From an uncultured Actinomycetes bacterium (GTDB lineage: Bacteria; Actinomycetota; Acidimicrobiia; Acidimicrobiales; Microtrichaceae): DNA of 13,732 bases. Every line of letters begins with the position of its first letter. Position 1 is the stretch's first letter. Positions 6,612 through 13,695 of the stretch are shown one piece after another. The stretch is taken from positions 1 through 13,732 of the forward strand of contig CAIYXG010000481.1 in the NCBI GenBank assembly GCA_903930035.1. Reading direction: 5' to 3'. The notes beneath the pieces were generated by a model. That model was not told the DNA's origin, ran no database searches, and worked only from the letters and a program-made list of their open reading frames with translations. A program made the position numbers and the translations under genes.

Positions 6612-7844
6612 ATGGACCTGCCCACCCGGTACACCTCGGTCCGCTCGTGGACCGACGCCCTGACGGCGCCGCTCAGTGCGGAGGACCAGACGGTGCAGTC
6701 GATGCCGGACGTCAGCCCGACCAAGTGGCACCGGGCGCACACGACCTGGTTCTTCGAGACGTTCGTGCTGCTGCCGCACGCACCCGGGTACCGGGTCCAC
6801 GACCCCGCCTACGACTACCTGTTCAACTCGTACTACGAGTCCGTCGGCGCGCGGTTCCCGCGGGACCGTCGCGGGCTCGTCACCCGACCGGGCGTGGACG
6901 ACGTCGGCCGGTACCGGGCCGCCGTCGACCGGGCGATGGCCGACCTCCTCGGCAGCGGGGTGCCCGACCACGTCGCCGGTCTTGTGGAGCTCGGGCTGCA
7001 CCACGAGCAGCAGCACCAGGAGCTGCTGCTCATGGACGTCCTCCACGTCCTGCACCAGAGCCCGCTGCGGCCGCGCTACTCGGCGGCGCCCGACCAGCCC
7101 GGCGCCCCCGCCCCGGACGCCGGCTGGCACGCGCTCGAGGGTGGTGTGGTCGGCGTCGGCCACCGCGGCGACGGGTTCGCGTTCGACAACGAAGGGCCGG
7201 CGCACCAGGTGCTGCTCGAGCCGTACCGCCTGGCCGACCGGCTGGTGACCTGCGGCGACTGGCTCGAGTTCATGGCCGACGGCGGCTACCGGCGCCACGA
7301 CCTGTGGCTCTCCGACGGGTGGGCGGCGGTCCACGCTCACGGCTGGGACTCGCCGCTCTACTGGGAGCAGCACGACGGCGAGTGGCACGAGTTCACGCTG
7401 CACGGGCTCCGGCCCGTGGACCCGGCCGCCCCGGTCGCCCACATCAGCCAGTACGAGGCCGACGCCTATGCGCACTGGGCCGGCGCACGGCTGCCGACGG
7501 AGTTCGAGTGGGAGCACGCCGTGGTCCAGCTGGCCGGGAGCGGCGCACCCGACCCGGCCCCCGACCGGCTCACCACCGCACCCGGGGGCGGCCCGGGCCC
7601 CCTGGCCGACCGGTTCGGACAGGTCTGGCAGTGGACCGCCTCGGCCTACCTGCCCTACCCGCGGTTCCGCCCGGCGGCCGGCGCGGTCGGTGAGTACAAC
7701 GGCAAGTTCATGTCGGGCCAGATGGTCCTGCGCGGCAGCTCGTGCCTGACCCCGGGCGGACACGCCCGGCCCACCTACCGCAACTTCTTCCCGCCGGCCG
7801 CCCGGTGGGTCGCGGCCGGGCTCCGTCTGGCGTCCGACCTGTAG
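6612..7844 (+). CDS. egtB: Ergothioneine C-S bond-forming sulfoxide synthase EgtB
   Basis: A 410-residue non-heme iron enzyme that joins hercynine to a thiol with oxygen to give a sulfoxide. The N-terminal DinB-like domain carries the three-histidine iron site: His43 in KWHRAHTTWFFE, then His131 and His135 in HHEQQHQE (HX3HXE pattern). The C-terminal formylglycine-generating-enzyme-like (C-type lectin fold) domain starts near 175 and contains HISQYEADAYAHWAGARLPTEFEWE, GQVWQWTASAY and VLRGSSC. LFNSYYESVG (Tyr74-Tyr75) and YNGKFMSGQMVLRG resemble the type studied in Chloracidobacterium, which uses cysteine directly, more than the mycobacterial type that uses gamma-glutamylcysteine; this subtype call is from memory of motifs. 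The ATG at 6612 gives a full family-length protein, though no ribosome site is obvious. egtD follows 10 nt after its stop. Confidence 0.95.
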   Translation: MDLPTRYTSVRSWTDALTAPLSAEDQTVQSMPDVSPTKWHRAHTTWFFETFVLLPHAPGYRVHDPAYDYLFNSYYESVGARFPRDRRGLVTRPGVDDVGRYRAAVDRAMADLLGSGVPDHVAGLVELGLHHEQQHQELLLMDVLHVLHQSPLRPRYSAAPDQPGAPAPDAGWHALEGGVVGVGHRGDGFAFDNEGPAHQVLLEPYRLADRLVTCGDWLEFMADGGYRRHDLWLSDGWAAVHAHGWDSPLYWEQHDGEWHEFTLHGLRPVDPAAPVAHISQYEADAYAHWAGARLPTEFEWEHAVVQLAGSGAPDPAPDRLTTAPGGGPGPLADRFGQVWQWTASAYLPYPRFRPAAGAVGEYNGKFMSGQMVLRGSSCLTPGGHARPTYRNFFPPAARWVAAGLRLASDL

Positions 7845-7847
7845 GTT
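7842..7847 (+). promoter_or_regulatory. -10 box (TAGGTT) overlapping the egtB stop codon
   Basis: TAGGTT fits TANNNT, and its first three bases are the TAG stop codon of egtB. It ends 7 nt before the GTG at 7855, the same spacing as at the GGDEF gene, so egtD could be made from its own leaderless transcript besides read-through from egtB. No ribosome site precedes egtD. A -35 box is not evident. Confidence 0.55.
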
Positions 7848-7854
7848 GCCGGTC

Positions 7855-8832
7855 GTGAACGACCGGCTGACCGTCGAGGTCCACCTCGGCCACGACGAGC
7901 TGGCGGCGTCGCTCCGGGCGGACGTGCGCCACGGCCTGGGCTCCCGGCCCTACTCGCTGCCCCCCAAGTGGTTCTACGACGCCGCCGGCAGCGAGCTGTT
8001 CGACCAGATCACGACGTTGGCCGAGTACTACCCGACCGAGGCCGAGCGGGCCGCGCTCACGGGCTGCGCCGCCGAGGTCGCCCGCACCACCGGGGTCGGC
8101 ACGGTGGTGGAGCTCGGGAGCGGGTCCTCGGACAAGACCCGGGTGCTGCTCGACGCGTTCGACCGGGCCGGGCAGCTCCGCCGCTACGTCCCGTTCGACG
8201 TGAGCGAGTCTGCGCTCCGGGCCGCGGGCGACGGACTGCTGGCGCGCTACCCCGACCTGCGCGTCCACGGGCTGGTCGGCGACTTCGACCGCCACCTGGG
8301 CCGGCTGCCCGACGACGGTAACCGGCTGCTCGCCTTCCTGGGCGGGACCATCGGCAACTACCCGCCGGTGCCCCGGGCGCGGCTGCTCGGGCAGATGGCC
8401 GCAGCGCTGCGGACCGGCGAGTGGCTCCTGCTGGGCACCGACCTGGTCAAGGACCCCATCCGGCTCGTGGCCGCCTACGACGACCCGGGCGGCGTGACCG
8501 CCGCCTTCAACCTGAACGTCCTCCGGGTGGTCAACCGCGAGCTGGGCGCCGACTTCGACGTGGACTCGTTCCGCCACGTCGCCCGCTGGGACGCCGGGTC
8601 GGAGTGGATCGAGATGCGACTGCGGGCCGAGCGGGCCATGACGGTGCGGGTGCCGGCGATCGGGCTGGAGGTCCCCTTCGCCCCGGGCGACGAGGTACTG
8701 ACCGAGGTGAGCGCCAAGTTCCGCCGGGACGGGATCACCGGCGAGCTGACCGACGCCGGGTTCGAGGTGGTCGGGTGGTGGACCGACCCGGCCGGCGACT
8801 TCGCCCTCAGCCTCTCGCGCCGGGTGGCCTGA
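7855..8832 (+). CDS. egtD: Histidine N-alpha-methyltransferase EgtD
   Basis: A 325-residue S-adenosylmethionine-dependent methyltransferase that adds three methyl groups to the alpha-amine of histidine, giving hercynine, the substrate of EgtB. Family signatures are in order: WFYDAAGSELFDQIT, EYYPTEAE (57-64, including the substrate tyrosine region), the SAM motif VVELGSGSSDKT (85-95), YVPFDVSESAL, FLGGTIGNYPP with Asn168, LLLGTDLVKD, AFNLNVLRVVNRELGADFD, and TEVSAKF with Glu284 and Ser286, which correspond to the histidine-binding Glu/Ser pair known from mycobacterial EgtD. Length matches the family (about 320). The GTG at 7855 is preferred over a TTG at 7846, which lies inside the -10 box overlapping the egtB stop. 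Together with egtB it forms a minimal ergothioneine unit. Confidence 0.95.
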   Translation: MNDRLTVEVHLGHDELAASLRADVRHGLGSRPYSLPPKWFYDAAGSELFDQITTLAEYYPTEAERAALTGCAAEVARTTGVGTVVELGSGSSDKTRVLLDAFDRAGQLRRYVPFDVSESALRAAGDGLLARYPDLRVHGLVGDFDRHLGRLPDDGNRLLAFLGGTIGNYPPVPRARLLGQMAAALRTGEWLLLGTDLVKDPIRLVAAYDDPGGVTAAFNLNVLRVVNRELGADFDVDSFRHVARWDAGSEWIEMRLRAERAMTVRVPAIGLEVPFAPGDEVLTEVSAKFRRDGITGELTDAGFEVVGWWTDPAGDFALSLSRRVA

Positions 8833-9111
8833 GCCCCTGTACCCCCCCCCACCGACCACCAGCGACACCCCCCCCCACCACCACCGCGGACGGCAGCCCC
8901 CCCGGTCCGGACGAGCCTCGGGCCCGACGACGGTTGGGGTCCGGGCGACGTGGAGTTGAACGGTGGCGCCGACCATGGGCGCGGTCGGTGGACGGGTCGT
9001 CGGGGAGGGTCCCGCACACACATCCCCCCGTGCTGGAGAGGGCCGCAAGACGGCCCGCCCACCGACACCGTCACGGACCGGTCCGGCCCGTGCTGGGGAT
9101 CGGAGGCAGCA
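8833..9111. other. C-tract-rich intergenic region between egtD and the SDR gene
   Basis: This 279-nt gap has no convincing gene. Its left part holds homopolymer C runs: C4 at 8834-8837, C9 at 8842-8850, C9 at 8868-8876 and C7 at 8897-8903, with ACC/CCA simple sequence between them; C6 follows at 9024-9029. On the minus strand these are G runs able in principle to form a G-quadruplex. The right part has a GGGCCG/CGGCCC hairpin (9040-9056) and a 10-bp palindrome GGACCGGTCC (9075-9084) shortly before the SDR ribosome site. An open frame runs through from 8950 but has no start signal. No clear TANNNT promoter is seen. Confidence 0.6.
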
Positions 9112-9942
9112 GTGCGAGTCCAGGGAAAGATCGCCGTGGTCACAGGTGCGGCACGGGGCATGGGCGAGTCGATGGCCCGGCTCCTGGCGGCCGAGGGTGC
9201 CAGGGTGGTGGTCGCCGACGTCGAGGACGAGCTGGGCCGCCAGGTGGCGGACGACCTGGGCGACGTCGCCACCTACGTCCACCTCGACGTCACCTCCGCC
9301 GAGGACTGGTCGACACTCCTGCGCGGCACGGAGCTGCAGTTCGGCACCCCCGACGTACTGGTCAACAACGCCGGCATCCTGCGGGTCGCGACCGTGGTCG
9401 ACACCGACCCCGAGGTCTTCCGCGAGGTCCTCGACGTGAACCTCACGGGGACGTTCCTCGGTCTGCGCACGGTGGCCGGGGCCATGGTCGGCGCCGGCCG
9501 CGGCTCGGTGGTGAACATCTCCTCCACGGGAGGACTGATGGGCTACTCCACGCTCGGCGCGTACGTGGCGTCGAAATGGGGGATGCGCGGTCTCACCCGG
9601 TCCGCCGCGATCGAGATGGGCCCGGCCGGGGTCCGGGTGAACTCCGTGCACCCCGGTCCCGTCGCCACGCCCATGGTCGGCGCCGTCGGTCTGGACGCGC
9701 TCGTCGAGCCGCCACCGCCGGGTGCCGTCGACACCGACCCGCGGCTGGTCGCCGTGGACGCCATGGCCGCCGACCAGCCGATCGCCCGCGCCGGGCGGCC
9801 GGTGGAGCTGGCCCGGCTCGTGCTGTTCCTGGCGTCCGACGAGTCCTCGTACTGCACGGGCGCCGAGTTCGTCGCCGACGGCGGCGCGACCGCCGGACGC
9901 GACCTGGGGTCGTCGCTCGACGACCTCACGGCGCCCGACTGA
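9112..9942 (+). CDS. NAD-dependent short-chain dehydrogenase/reductase
   Basis: A 276-residue classical SDR. It shows the cofactor motif TGAARGMG (11-18), Asp36 at the end of the second strand (VVVADVED), which favours NAD(H), DV at 59-60, NNAG (85-88), the active-site Asn110, Ser138 and the YVASK motif with Tyr151 and Lys155, and a PGPVATPM segment. Overall it resembles 3-alpha/20-beta-hydroxysteroid dehydrogenase-like members, so an alcohol or hydroxysteroid is a plausible substrate, but many SDRs share this look. The substrate loop is longer than usual and proline-rich (EPPPPGAVDTDP, about 199-210), and length exceeds the typical 250. The GTG start is fixed by a GGAGG ribosome site 5 nt upstream. 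It converges on the thioesterase gene, with a small palindrome between them. Confidence 0.92.
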   Translation: MRVQGKIAVVTGAARGMGESMARLLAAEGARVVVADVEDELGRQVADDLGDVATYVHLDVTSAEDWSTLLRGTELQFGTPDVLVNNAGILRVATVVDTDPEVFREVLDVNLTGTFLGLRTVAGAMVGAGRGSVVNISSTGGLMGYSTLGAYVASKWGMRGLTRSAAIEMGPAGVRVNSVHPGPVATPMVGAVGLDALVEPPPPGAVDTDPRLVAVDAMAADQPIARAGRPVELARLVLFLASDESSYCTGAEFVADGGATAGRDLGSSLDDLTAPD

Positions 9943-9943
9943 A

Positions 9944-9956
9944 CGGACCGGGTCCG
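9944..9956. terminator. Short palindrome between convergent genes
   Basis: CGGACC and GGTCCG flank one G, which folds as a 5-bp stem with a 3-nt loop. It fills the 15-nt gap between the convergent SDR and thioesterase genes and so could end both transcripts, but the stem is short and no T run follows on either side. Confidence 0.3.
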
Positions 9957-9957
9957 G

Positions 9958-10776
9958 CTACCGACGCCGCTGGTCGCGCAGGAGGACCTCCTGCGCCACG
10001 GTCGCCACGTGCTCGCCCGTGGCCGTGAAGACGTGGCCCATGGCCAGGCCGCGACCGCCCACGAAGGTGTGGCAGGTGACGTCGTGCAGGTGCCACTGGT
10101 CGGCGCGCATCGGGCGGTGGAACCAGATCGTGTGGTCGAGGCTCGCCGTGAACAGCACCTGGTGCAGGACCTCTGGGGGCTCGGAGCGCACGGGGTGGGC
10201 GCGCACGACGGCGTCGGTCGGCAGGTCGTCGGAGATGTACGCCAGCCCGGCGGCGTGGTCCATCGGGTCGTCGTCCATGTCCTCGGTGATGCGGAACCAC
10301 GCCAGGGCCCGGCCCCGGCCGTCGCGCTCCGAGGTCGGTCGGCGCTCGATCGGCACCATGCACCGCCGGAACACCGGGCTCCACGACTCCTCCACCAGCT
10401 CGTCGGGGGTCGGGACCCCCTCGGGCGGCAGGATCGCCGGGACGTCCTCGGACGGTTCCGGCAGCTGGAAGCTCGCCTCCAGGTTGAGGATGGCGCCCAC
10501 CGCCTGCCGGGCCACGACACGGCGGGTCTCGAAGGACCGGCCGTTGCGGATCCGGTCCACCTCGTAGCGGACGGGCTCGGTGTGGTCGCCCCGGCGGATG
10601 AAGTAGGCGCGGACCGAGTGGACGACGAACCCCTCCTCCACGGTCGACGCCGCCGCCCGGAGTGCCTGGGCCACGATCTGGCCGCCGTACAGGCCGCCCC
10701 ACGGGTACCGGGGGCCGATGCCCACCATCACGTCGGGCCCGTGGTCCGCCAGGTTCAGGATCGTCTGTAGGTCCAC
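9958..10776 (-). CDS. tesB: Acyl-CoA thioesterase II (TesB-like, double hot-dog)
   Basis: A 272-residue thioesterase predicted to cleave acyl-CoA to free acid and CoA in the cytoplasm. The first hot-dog half shows LYGGQIVAQAL (29-39), VHSVRAYFIRRGD and RNGRSFETRRVVARQ (78-91). The second half has LFTASLDHTIWFHRP with the catalytic Asp214 and the closing AQEVLLR with Gln262; the third family residue should be Thr234 or Thr237. Length is slightly under the E. coli enzyme (about 286). The start is a GTG with GGAG 4 nt upstream. A TACCCT box (minus strand, 10834-10829) about 52 nt before the start is a weak promoter candidate. The SnoaL-like gene ends 69 nt upstream on the same strand, so the two may be one unit. 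Role in lipid or steroid side-chain degradation is inferred. Confidence 0.92.
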   Translation of the reverse strand: MDLQTILNLADHGPDVMVGIGPRYPWGGLYGGQIVAQALRAAASTVEEGFVVHSVRAYFIRRGDHTEPVRYEVDRIRNGRSFETRRVVARQAVGAILNLEASFQLPEPSEDVPAILPPEGVPTPDELVEESWSPVFRRCMVPIERRPTSERDGRGRALAWFRITEDMDDDPMDHAAGLAYISDDLPTDAVVRAHPVRSEPPEVLHQVLFTASLDHTIWFHRPMRADQWHLHDVTCHTFVGGRGLAMGHVFTATGEHVATVAQEVLLRDQRRR

Positions 10777-10845
10777 GGTGCTCCGGTCGGTGTGGTCGCC
10801 ACGCCGGCGGTCGGGCGGGCTCCAGAGGAGGGTACAGCCGCAGCC

Positions 10846-11310
10846 TCAGCGGGGGTCGAACGTCAGGTGGTCCGACACGTCGCCCCACAGGCGCGGGACC
10901 ATCCGGCGCACCGAGAACCGCCACTCGTCGTCGACCCGCACGAACTCGTCCTCGTAGCGGCCCGCGACGACCGGCTGCAGCGGGACCGTGTCGGTGGCCT
11001 GGAGCACCACGAAGCGGGACCGGGACCGCAGGTGGTCCGGCTGGTCGCCCCGCTCGACCACGACGTTGGTCACCAGGTGCGCCGTGCGGGGCGTGCCGTC
11101 GGCGTGGCGCACCGTGGTGGCCTCGTACATGGCCAGGACCTGGTCCCGGCCGTGGGCGACCACCGTGCCGTCCTCGGTCTGCACGGTGGCGTCGGCCAGC
11201 AGCTCGGCCACCCGCTGGAAGTCCCCGTCGTCGATGGCGTCCGCGTAGGCGGCGAGGAGCGCGACGACGGCGTCGCGGTCGGCAGGGTCGACGGGGTCGG
11301 GCCGGGGCAC
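10846..11310 (-). CDS. SnoaL-like (NTF2 fold) protein
   Basis: A protein of about 154 residues of the SnoaL_4-like group. It opens with a long helix (DAVVALLAAYADAIDDGDFQRVAELLA), then strands typical of the fold: ATVQTEDGTVVAHGRDQVLAMY, TAHLVTNVVVE, SRFVVLQAT, VAGRYEDEFVRVDDEWRFSVRR. Members of this group include isomerases, cyclases and proteins similar to the small subunit of ring-hydroxylating dioxygenases; no function can be assigned here. The start is uncertain: GTG at 11310 gives family length, GTG at 11352 adds 14 Cys/Arg-containing residues without better signals, and neither has a good ribosome site. The frame remains open for over 2 kb upstream, but only as a shadow of trpB2 and hisN. 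It lies upstream of the thioesterase on the same strand. Confidence 0.8.
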   Translation of the reverse strand: MPRPDPVDPADRDAVVALLAAYADAIDDGDFQRVAELLADATVQTEDGTVVAHGRDQVLAMYEATTVRHADGTPRTAHLVTNVVVERGDQPDHLRSRSRFVVLQATDTVPLQPVVAGRYEDEFVRVDDEWRFSVRRMVPRLWGDVSDHLTFDPR

Positions 11311-11369
11311 CGGGCCATTCGAGCACAGGGACCGGCCGCACGCCCTGTTCACCCGGGAGGCCGGGGGGC

Positions 11370-11375
11370 TAGCGT
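11370..11375 (+). promoter_or_regulatory. -10 box (TAGCGT) for trpB2-hisN
   Basis: TAGCGT fits TANNNT and sits in the divergent gap between the SnoaL-like gene and trpB2. It would start transcription near 11382, leaving a leader of about 52 nt to the ATG at 11434. The -35 region (near 11348) reads TTCACC, only weakly like the consensus. Confidence 0.4.
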
Positions 11376-11384
11376 GTCGCCGGT

Positions 11385-11400
11385 CCGGCCGCCCGGCCGG
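11385..11400 (+). other. Hairpin at the predicted 5' end of the trpB2 mRNA
   Basis: CCGGCC (11385-11390) and GGCCGG (11395-11400) enclose a GCCC loop, a strong six-pair GC stem starting a few bases after the predicted transcription start. It might protect the mRNA end or serve as a protein-binding site. There is no T run and no leader peptide rich in Trp codons, so classical attenuation is not supported. Confidence 0.35.
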
Positions 11401-11433
11401 CAGCGACGCCAGACAGGGAACTTGGGGGCCACG

Positions 11434-12792
11434 ATGTCCGACACCGTCCGCTACACGCTCTCCGACGAGGAGATGCCGACCGCCTGGTACAACATCGTCC
11501 CGGACCTGCCGGCCCCGCCCCCGCCGCCGCTGCACCCGGGCACCCACGAGCCGATCGGCCCGGACGACCTGGCGCCGCTGTTCCCGATGGACCTCATCAT
11601 GCAGGAGGTCTCGCAGGACCAGTACGTCGACATCCCCGGCGAGGTGCTCGACGTCTACCGCCTGTGGCGCGCCACCCCCCTGCACCGTGCCCGCCGCCTG
11701 GAGAAGGCGCTCGGCACGCCGGCGAAGATCTACTACAAGTACGAGGGCGTGAGCCCCGCCGGCTCCCACAAGCCCAACACCGCGGTGCCGCAGGCGTACT
11801 ACAACGCCAAGGCCGGCGTGAAGAAGCTGACGACCGAGACCGGGGCCGGCCAGTGGGGCACGGCCCTGTCGTTCGCCTGTGCCCAGTTCGGCATCGAGTG
11901 CGAGATCTGGCAGGTCCGGGCCTCCTACGACCAGAAGCCCTACCGCCGGGCGATGATGGAGGCCTTCGGCGGGACGGTCCACCCCTCCCCCAGCGACGTC
12001 ACCAACTACGGCCGCCAGCTGCTGGCCGAGAACCCCGACAACCCGGGCTCGCTCGGCATCGCCATCACCGAGGCCGTCGAGGTCGCGGCCCAGGACCCCA
12101 ACATCCGGTACGCGCTCGGTTCCGTCCTCAACCACGTGCTCATGCACCAGACCGTCATCGGCGAGGAGGCGATCCTCCAGATGGCCAAGGCCGGGGACAC
12201 CCCCGACCTGATCGTCGGCTGCACCGGCGGCGGCTCCAACTTCGCCGGCCTGGCCTTCCCGTTCCTGCGGGAGAAGCTGGCCGGTCGCATGAACCCGATC
12301 ATCCGGGCCGTCGAGCCGGCCTCGTGCCCGTCGCTCACCAAGGGCGTCTACACCTACGACTTCGGCGACACCGGCGGCATGACCCCCCTCGTGAAGATGC
12401 ACACGCTGGGCCACGACTTCATCCCGGACCCGATCCACGCCGGCGGCCTCCGCTACCACGGCATGGCGCCGCTGATCTCGCACATCTACGACCTGGGCCT
12501 CATCGAGGCGTCGTCCAAGCCGCAGTCGGAGTGCTTCGCGGCCGGCGTGCAGTTCGCCCGCACCGAGGGCATCGTGCCGGCGCCGGAGCCCACGCACGCG
12601 CTCGCCGTCGCCATCGAGGAGGCGCTCGCGTGCAAGGAGTCCGGCGAGGAGAAGGTCATCCTCACCGCCCTGTGCGGCCACGGCATGCTCGACATGGCGG
12701 CCTACACCGCCTACTTCGAGGGCCAGCTCGAGGACTACGACTACCCCGAGGCCAAGGTCGCCGAGGCCATGGCCAACATCCCCCAGGTCTGA
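11434..12792 (+). CDS. trpB2: TrpB2-type tryptophan synthase beta chain (TrpB-like PLP enzyme)
   Basis: A 452-residue PLP enzyme of the TrpB2 class, which condenses indole with serine to give tryptophan. The N-terminal extension of about 80 residues with a PPPPPLHPGT stretch and the WRATPLHRARRLEKALG segment are characteristic of TrpB2 and absent from the roughly 400-residue TrpB1. Lys113 in GSHKPNT is the Schiff-base lysine, TETGAGQWG (133-141) holds the catalytic Glu135 with Trp where TrpB1 has His, and CTGGGSN (263-269) binds the PLP phosphate. ALCGHGMLD closes the active-site region. No trpA or trpB1 is in the window, so it may act as a stand-alone indole-salvage enzyme or pair with a distant TrpA; some relatives act on other substrates. 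The ATG follows a GGGGG that serves poorly as ribosome site. hisN begins 9 nt after the stop. Confidence 0.93.
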   Translation: MSDTVRYTLSDEEMPTAWYNIVPDLPAPPPPPLHPGTHEPIGPDDLAPLFPMDLIMQEVSQDQYVDIPGEVLDVYRLWRATPLHRARRLEKALGTPAKIYYKYEGVSPAGSHKPNTAVPQAYYNAKAGVKKLTTETGAGQWGTALSFACAQFGIECEIWQVRASYDQKPYRRAMMEAFGGTVHPSPSDVTNYGRQLLAENPDNPGSLGIAITEAVEVAAQDPNIRYALGSVLNHVLMHQTVIGEEAILQMAKAGDTPDLIVGCTGGGSNFAGLAFPFLREKLAGRMNPIIRAVEPASCPSLTKGVYTYDFGDTGGMTPLVKMHTLGHDFIPDPIHAGGLRYHGMAPLISHIYDLGLIEASSKPQSECFAAGVQFARTEGIVPAPEPTHALAVAIEEALACKESGEEKVILTALCGHGMLDMAAYTAYFEGQLEDYDYPEAKVAEAMANIPQV

Positions 12793-12801
12793 CCCTCCGA
12801 C

Positions 12802-13587
12802 GTGACCACCGTCGACCGGGACCTGCTCGAAGAGGCGGTCGGCTGGGCGCGCGCGGCCGGTGAGCTCACGCTCGCCTGGTTCCGCAGCGCCGAGCTGGGC
12901 GTCGACCGCAAGGGGGACGGCTCCCCCGTCACCGCGGCCGACAAGGCGGCCGAACGCTTCCTCCGGGAGGCCATCACCGCGGCCTACCCGGACGACTCGG
13001 TCACGGGCGAGGAGGAGGACGACGTCGAGGGCACCTCGGGGCGCTGCTGGGTCATCGACCCCATCGACGGCACCAAGGCCTTCACCCACGGCGTCGGCCT
13101 CTACTCCAACCTGCTCTACCTCGAGGACGAGCACGGTCCGGCCATCGGCATCATCAACCTGCCGGCGCTCGGCGAGACGGTCTTCGCCGGTCGCGGCCTG
13201 GGCTGCTTCCTCAACGGGCAGCCCTGCCACGTGTCCGACCGTGACCGGGTCGCCGGCTCGTACCTCTCCACCACCTGGTTCGCCGAGTGGGAGCAGGCGC
13301 AGTTCCAGCGGGTGACCGGCGCAGGGCTCCAGCTCCGCACGTGGGGGGACGCCTACGGCTACGCGCTCGTGGCCTCGGGCCGCATCGAGGCCATGTACGA
13401 CCCGGCGCTGGCCTGGTGGGACATTGCGGCGCTGCTCGTGGTCGTCCCCGAGGCCGGTGGGACGATCACGTCCGCCACGGGGGGACCGGCCGAGGTGCCC
13501 GCAGCGGGCGACCACGAGTACGCCTACTCGGCGATCGCCAGCAACGGCCGCTTCCACGACCAGCTGGTCGAGCTCCTGCACCCCTGA
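12802..13587 (+). CDS. hisN: Histidinol-phosphatase HisN (inositol-monophosphatase family)
   Basis: A 261-residue magnesium-dependent phosphatase. Family metal-binding residues are all present: Asp47 in VTAADKAAE, Glu70-Glu71 in TGEEE, Asp86 and Asp89 in WVIDPIDGTKAF, and Asp207 in WWDIAAL, followed by VPEAGG. The segment TWGDAYGYALVASGRIEAMYDP is much like that of actinobacterial HisN, which removes phosphate from L-histidinol phosphate in the eighth step of histidine synthesis, so I prefer this to inositol-phosphate or CysQ-type phosphatase, though these cannot be excluded. The GTG start, 9 nt after trpB2, lacks a ribosome site and is probably coupled to trpB2 translation. The location next to an amino-acid biosynthesis gene supports the HisN call; no other his genes are in the window. 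Confidence 0.88.
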   Translation: MTTVDRDLLEEAVGWARAAGELTLAWFRSAELGVDRKGDGSPVTAADKAAERFLREAITAAYPDDSVTGEEEDDVEGTSGRCWVIDPIDGTKAFTHGVGLYSNLLYLEDEHGPAIGIINLPALGETVFAGRGLGCFLNGQPCHVSDRDRVAGSYLSTTWFAEWEQAQFQRVTGAGLQLRTWGDAYGYALVASGRIEAMYDPALAWWDIAALLVVVPEAGGTITSATGGPAEVPAAGDHEYAYSAIASNGRFHDQLVELLHP

Positions 13588-13647
13588 CTCCTGCGGGCCC
13601 GCCCGACGGGGACCCGCTGGCGCGACCGTCCCGGACGTCGACTCGTC

Positions 13648-13671
13648 CCGGCCCGCCGGGTGGTGGGCCGG
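13648..13671. terminator. GC-rich hairpin downstream of hisN
   Basis: CCGGCCC (13648-13654) and GGGCCGG (13665-13671) form a 7-bp stem with a 10-nt loop, about 60 nt after the hisN stop and before a possible converging gene. A second palindrome, GCGGGCCCGC, lies at 13593-13602. Neither has a T run, so factor-independent termination is uncertain; high-GC actinobacteria often use such stems. Confidence 0.35.
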
Positions 13672-13695
13672 CCAGACCTCGGGCGGGGACCAGGA

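Noticed and set aside
8950..9111. A 54-codon N-terminal extension of the SDR
   Set aside because: The Rossmann fold begins right after the GTG at 9112, which has a strong GGAGG ribosome site. The extension is not SDR-like.
8833..9111. A CRISPR array or tandem-repeat locus in the C-rich gap
   Set aside because: The runs are homopolymers and ACC/CCA simple sequence of uneven spacing, with no direct repeat of 20-40 nt and no unique spacers.
7708..9651. A 647-codon minus-strand frame opposite egtD and the SDR gene
   Set aside because: It crosses two well-supported genes and the C-tract gap, and shows no motif.
11376..11433. A tryptophan attenuator or T-box before trpB2
   Set aside because: The leader is only about 50 nt, holds one small hairpin, and has no leader peptide, no Trp codon run, no T-box sequence and no T run.
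10846..13581. A minus-strand open frame of about 911 codons spanning trpB2 and hisN
   Set aside because: Only its last 150 or so codons (below 11310) look like a real protein. The rest mirrors trpB2 and hisN in the opposite strand, has the low-complexity composition of GC-rich shadows, and shows no domain.
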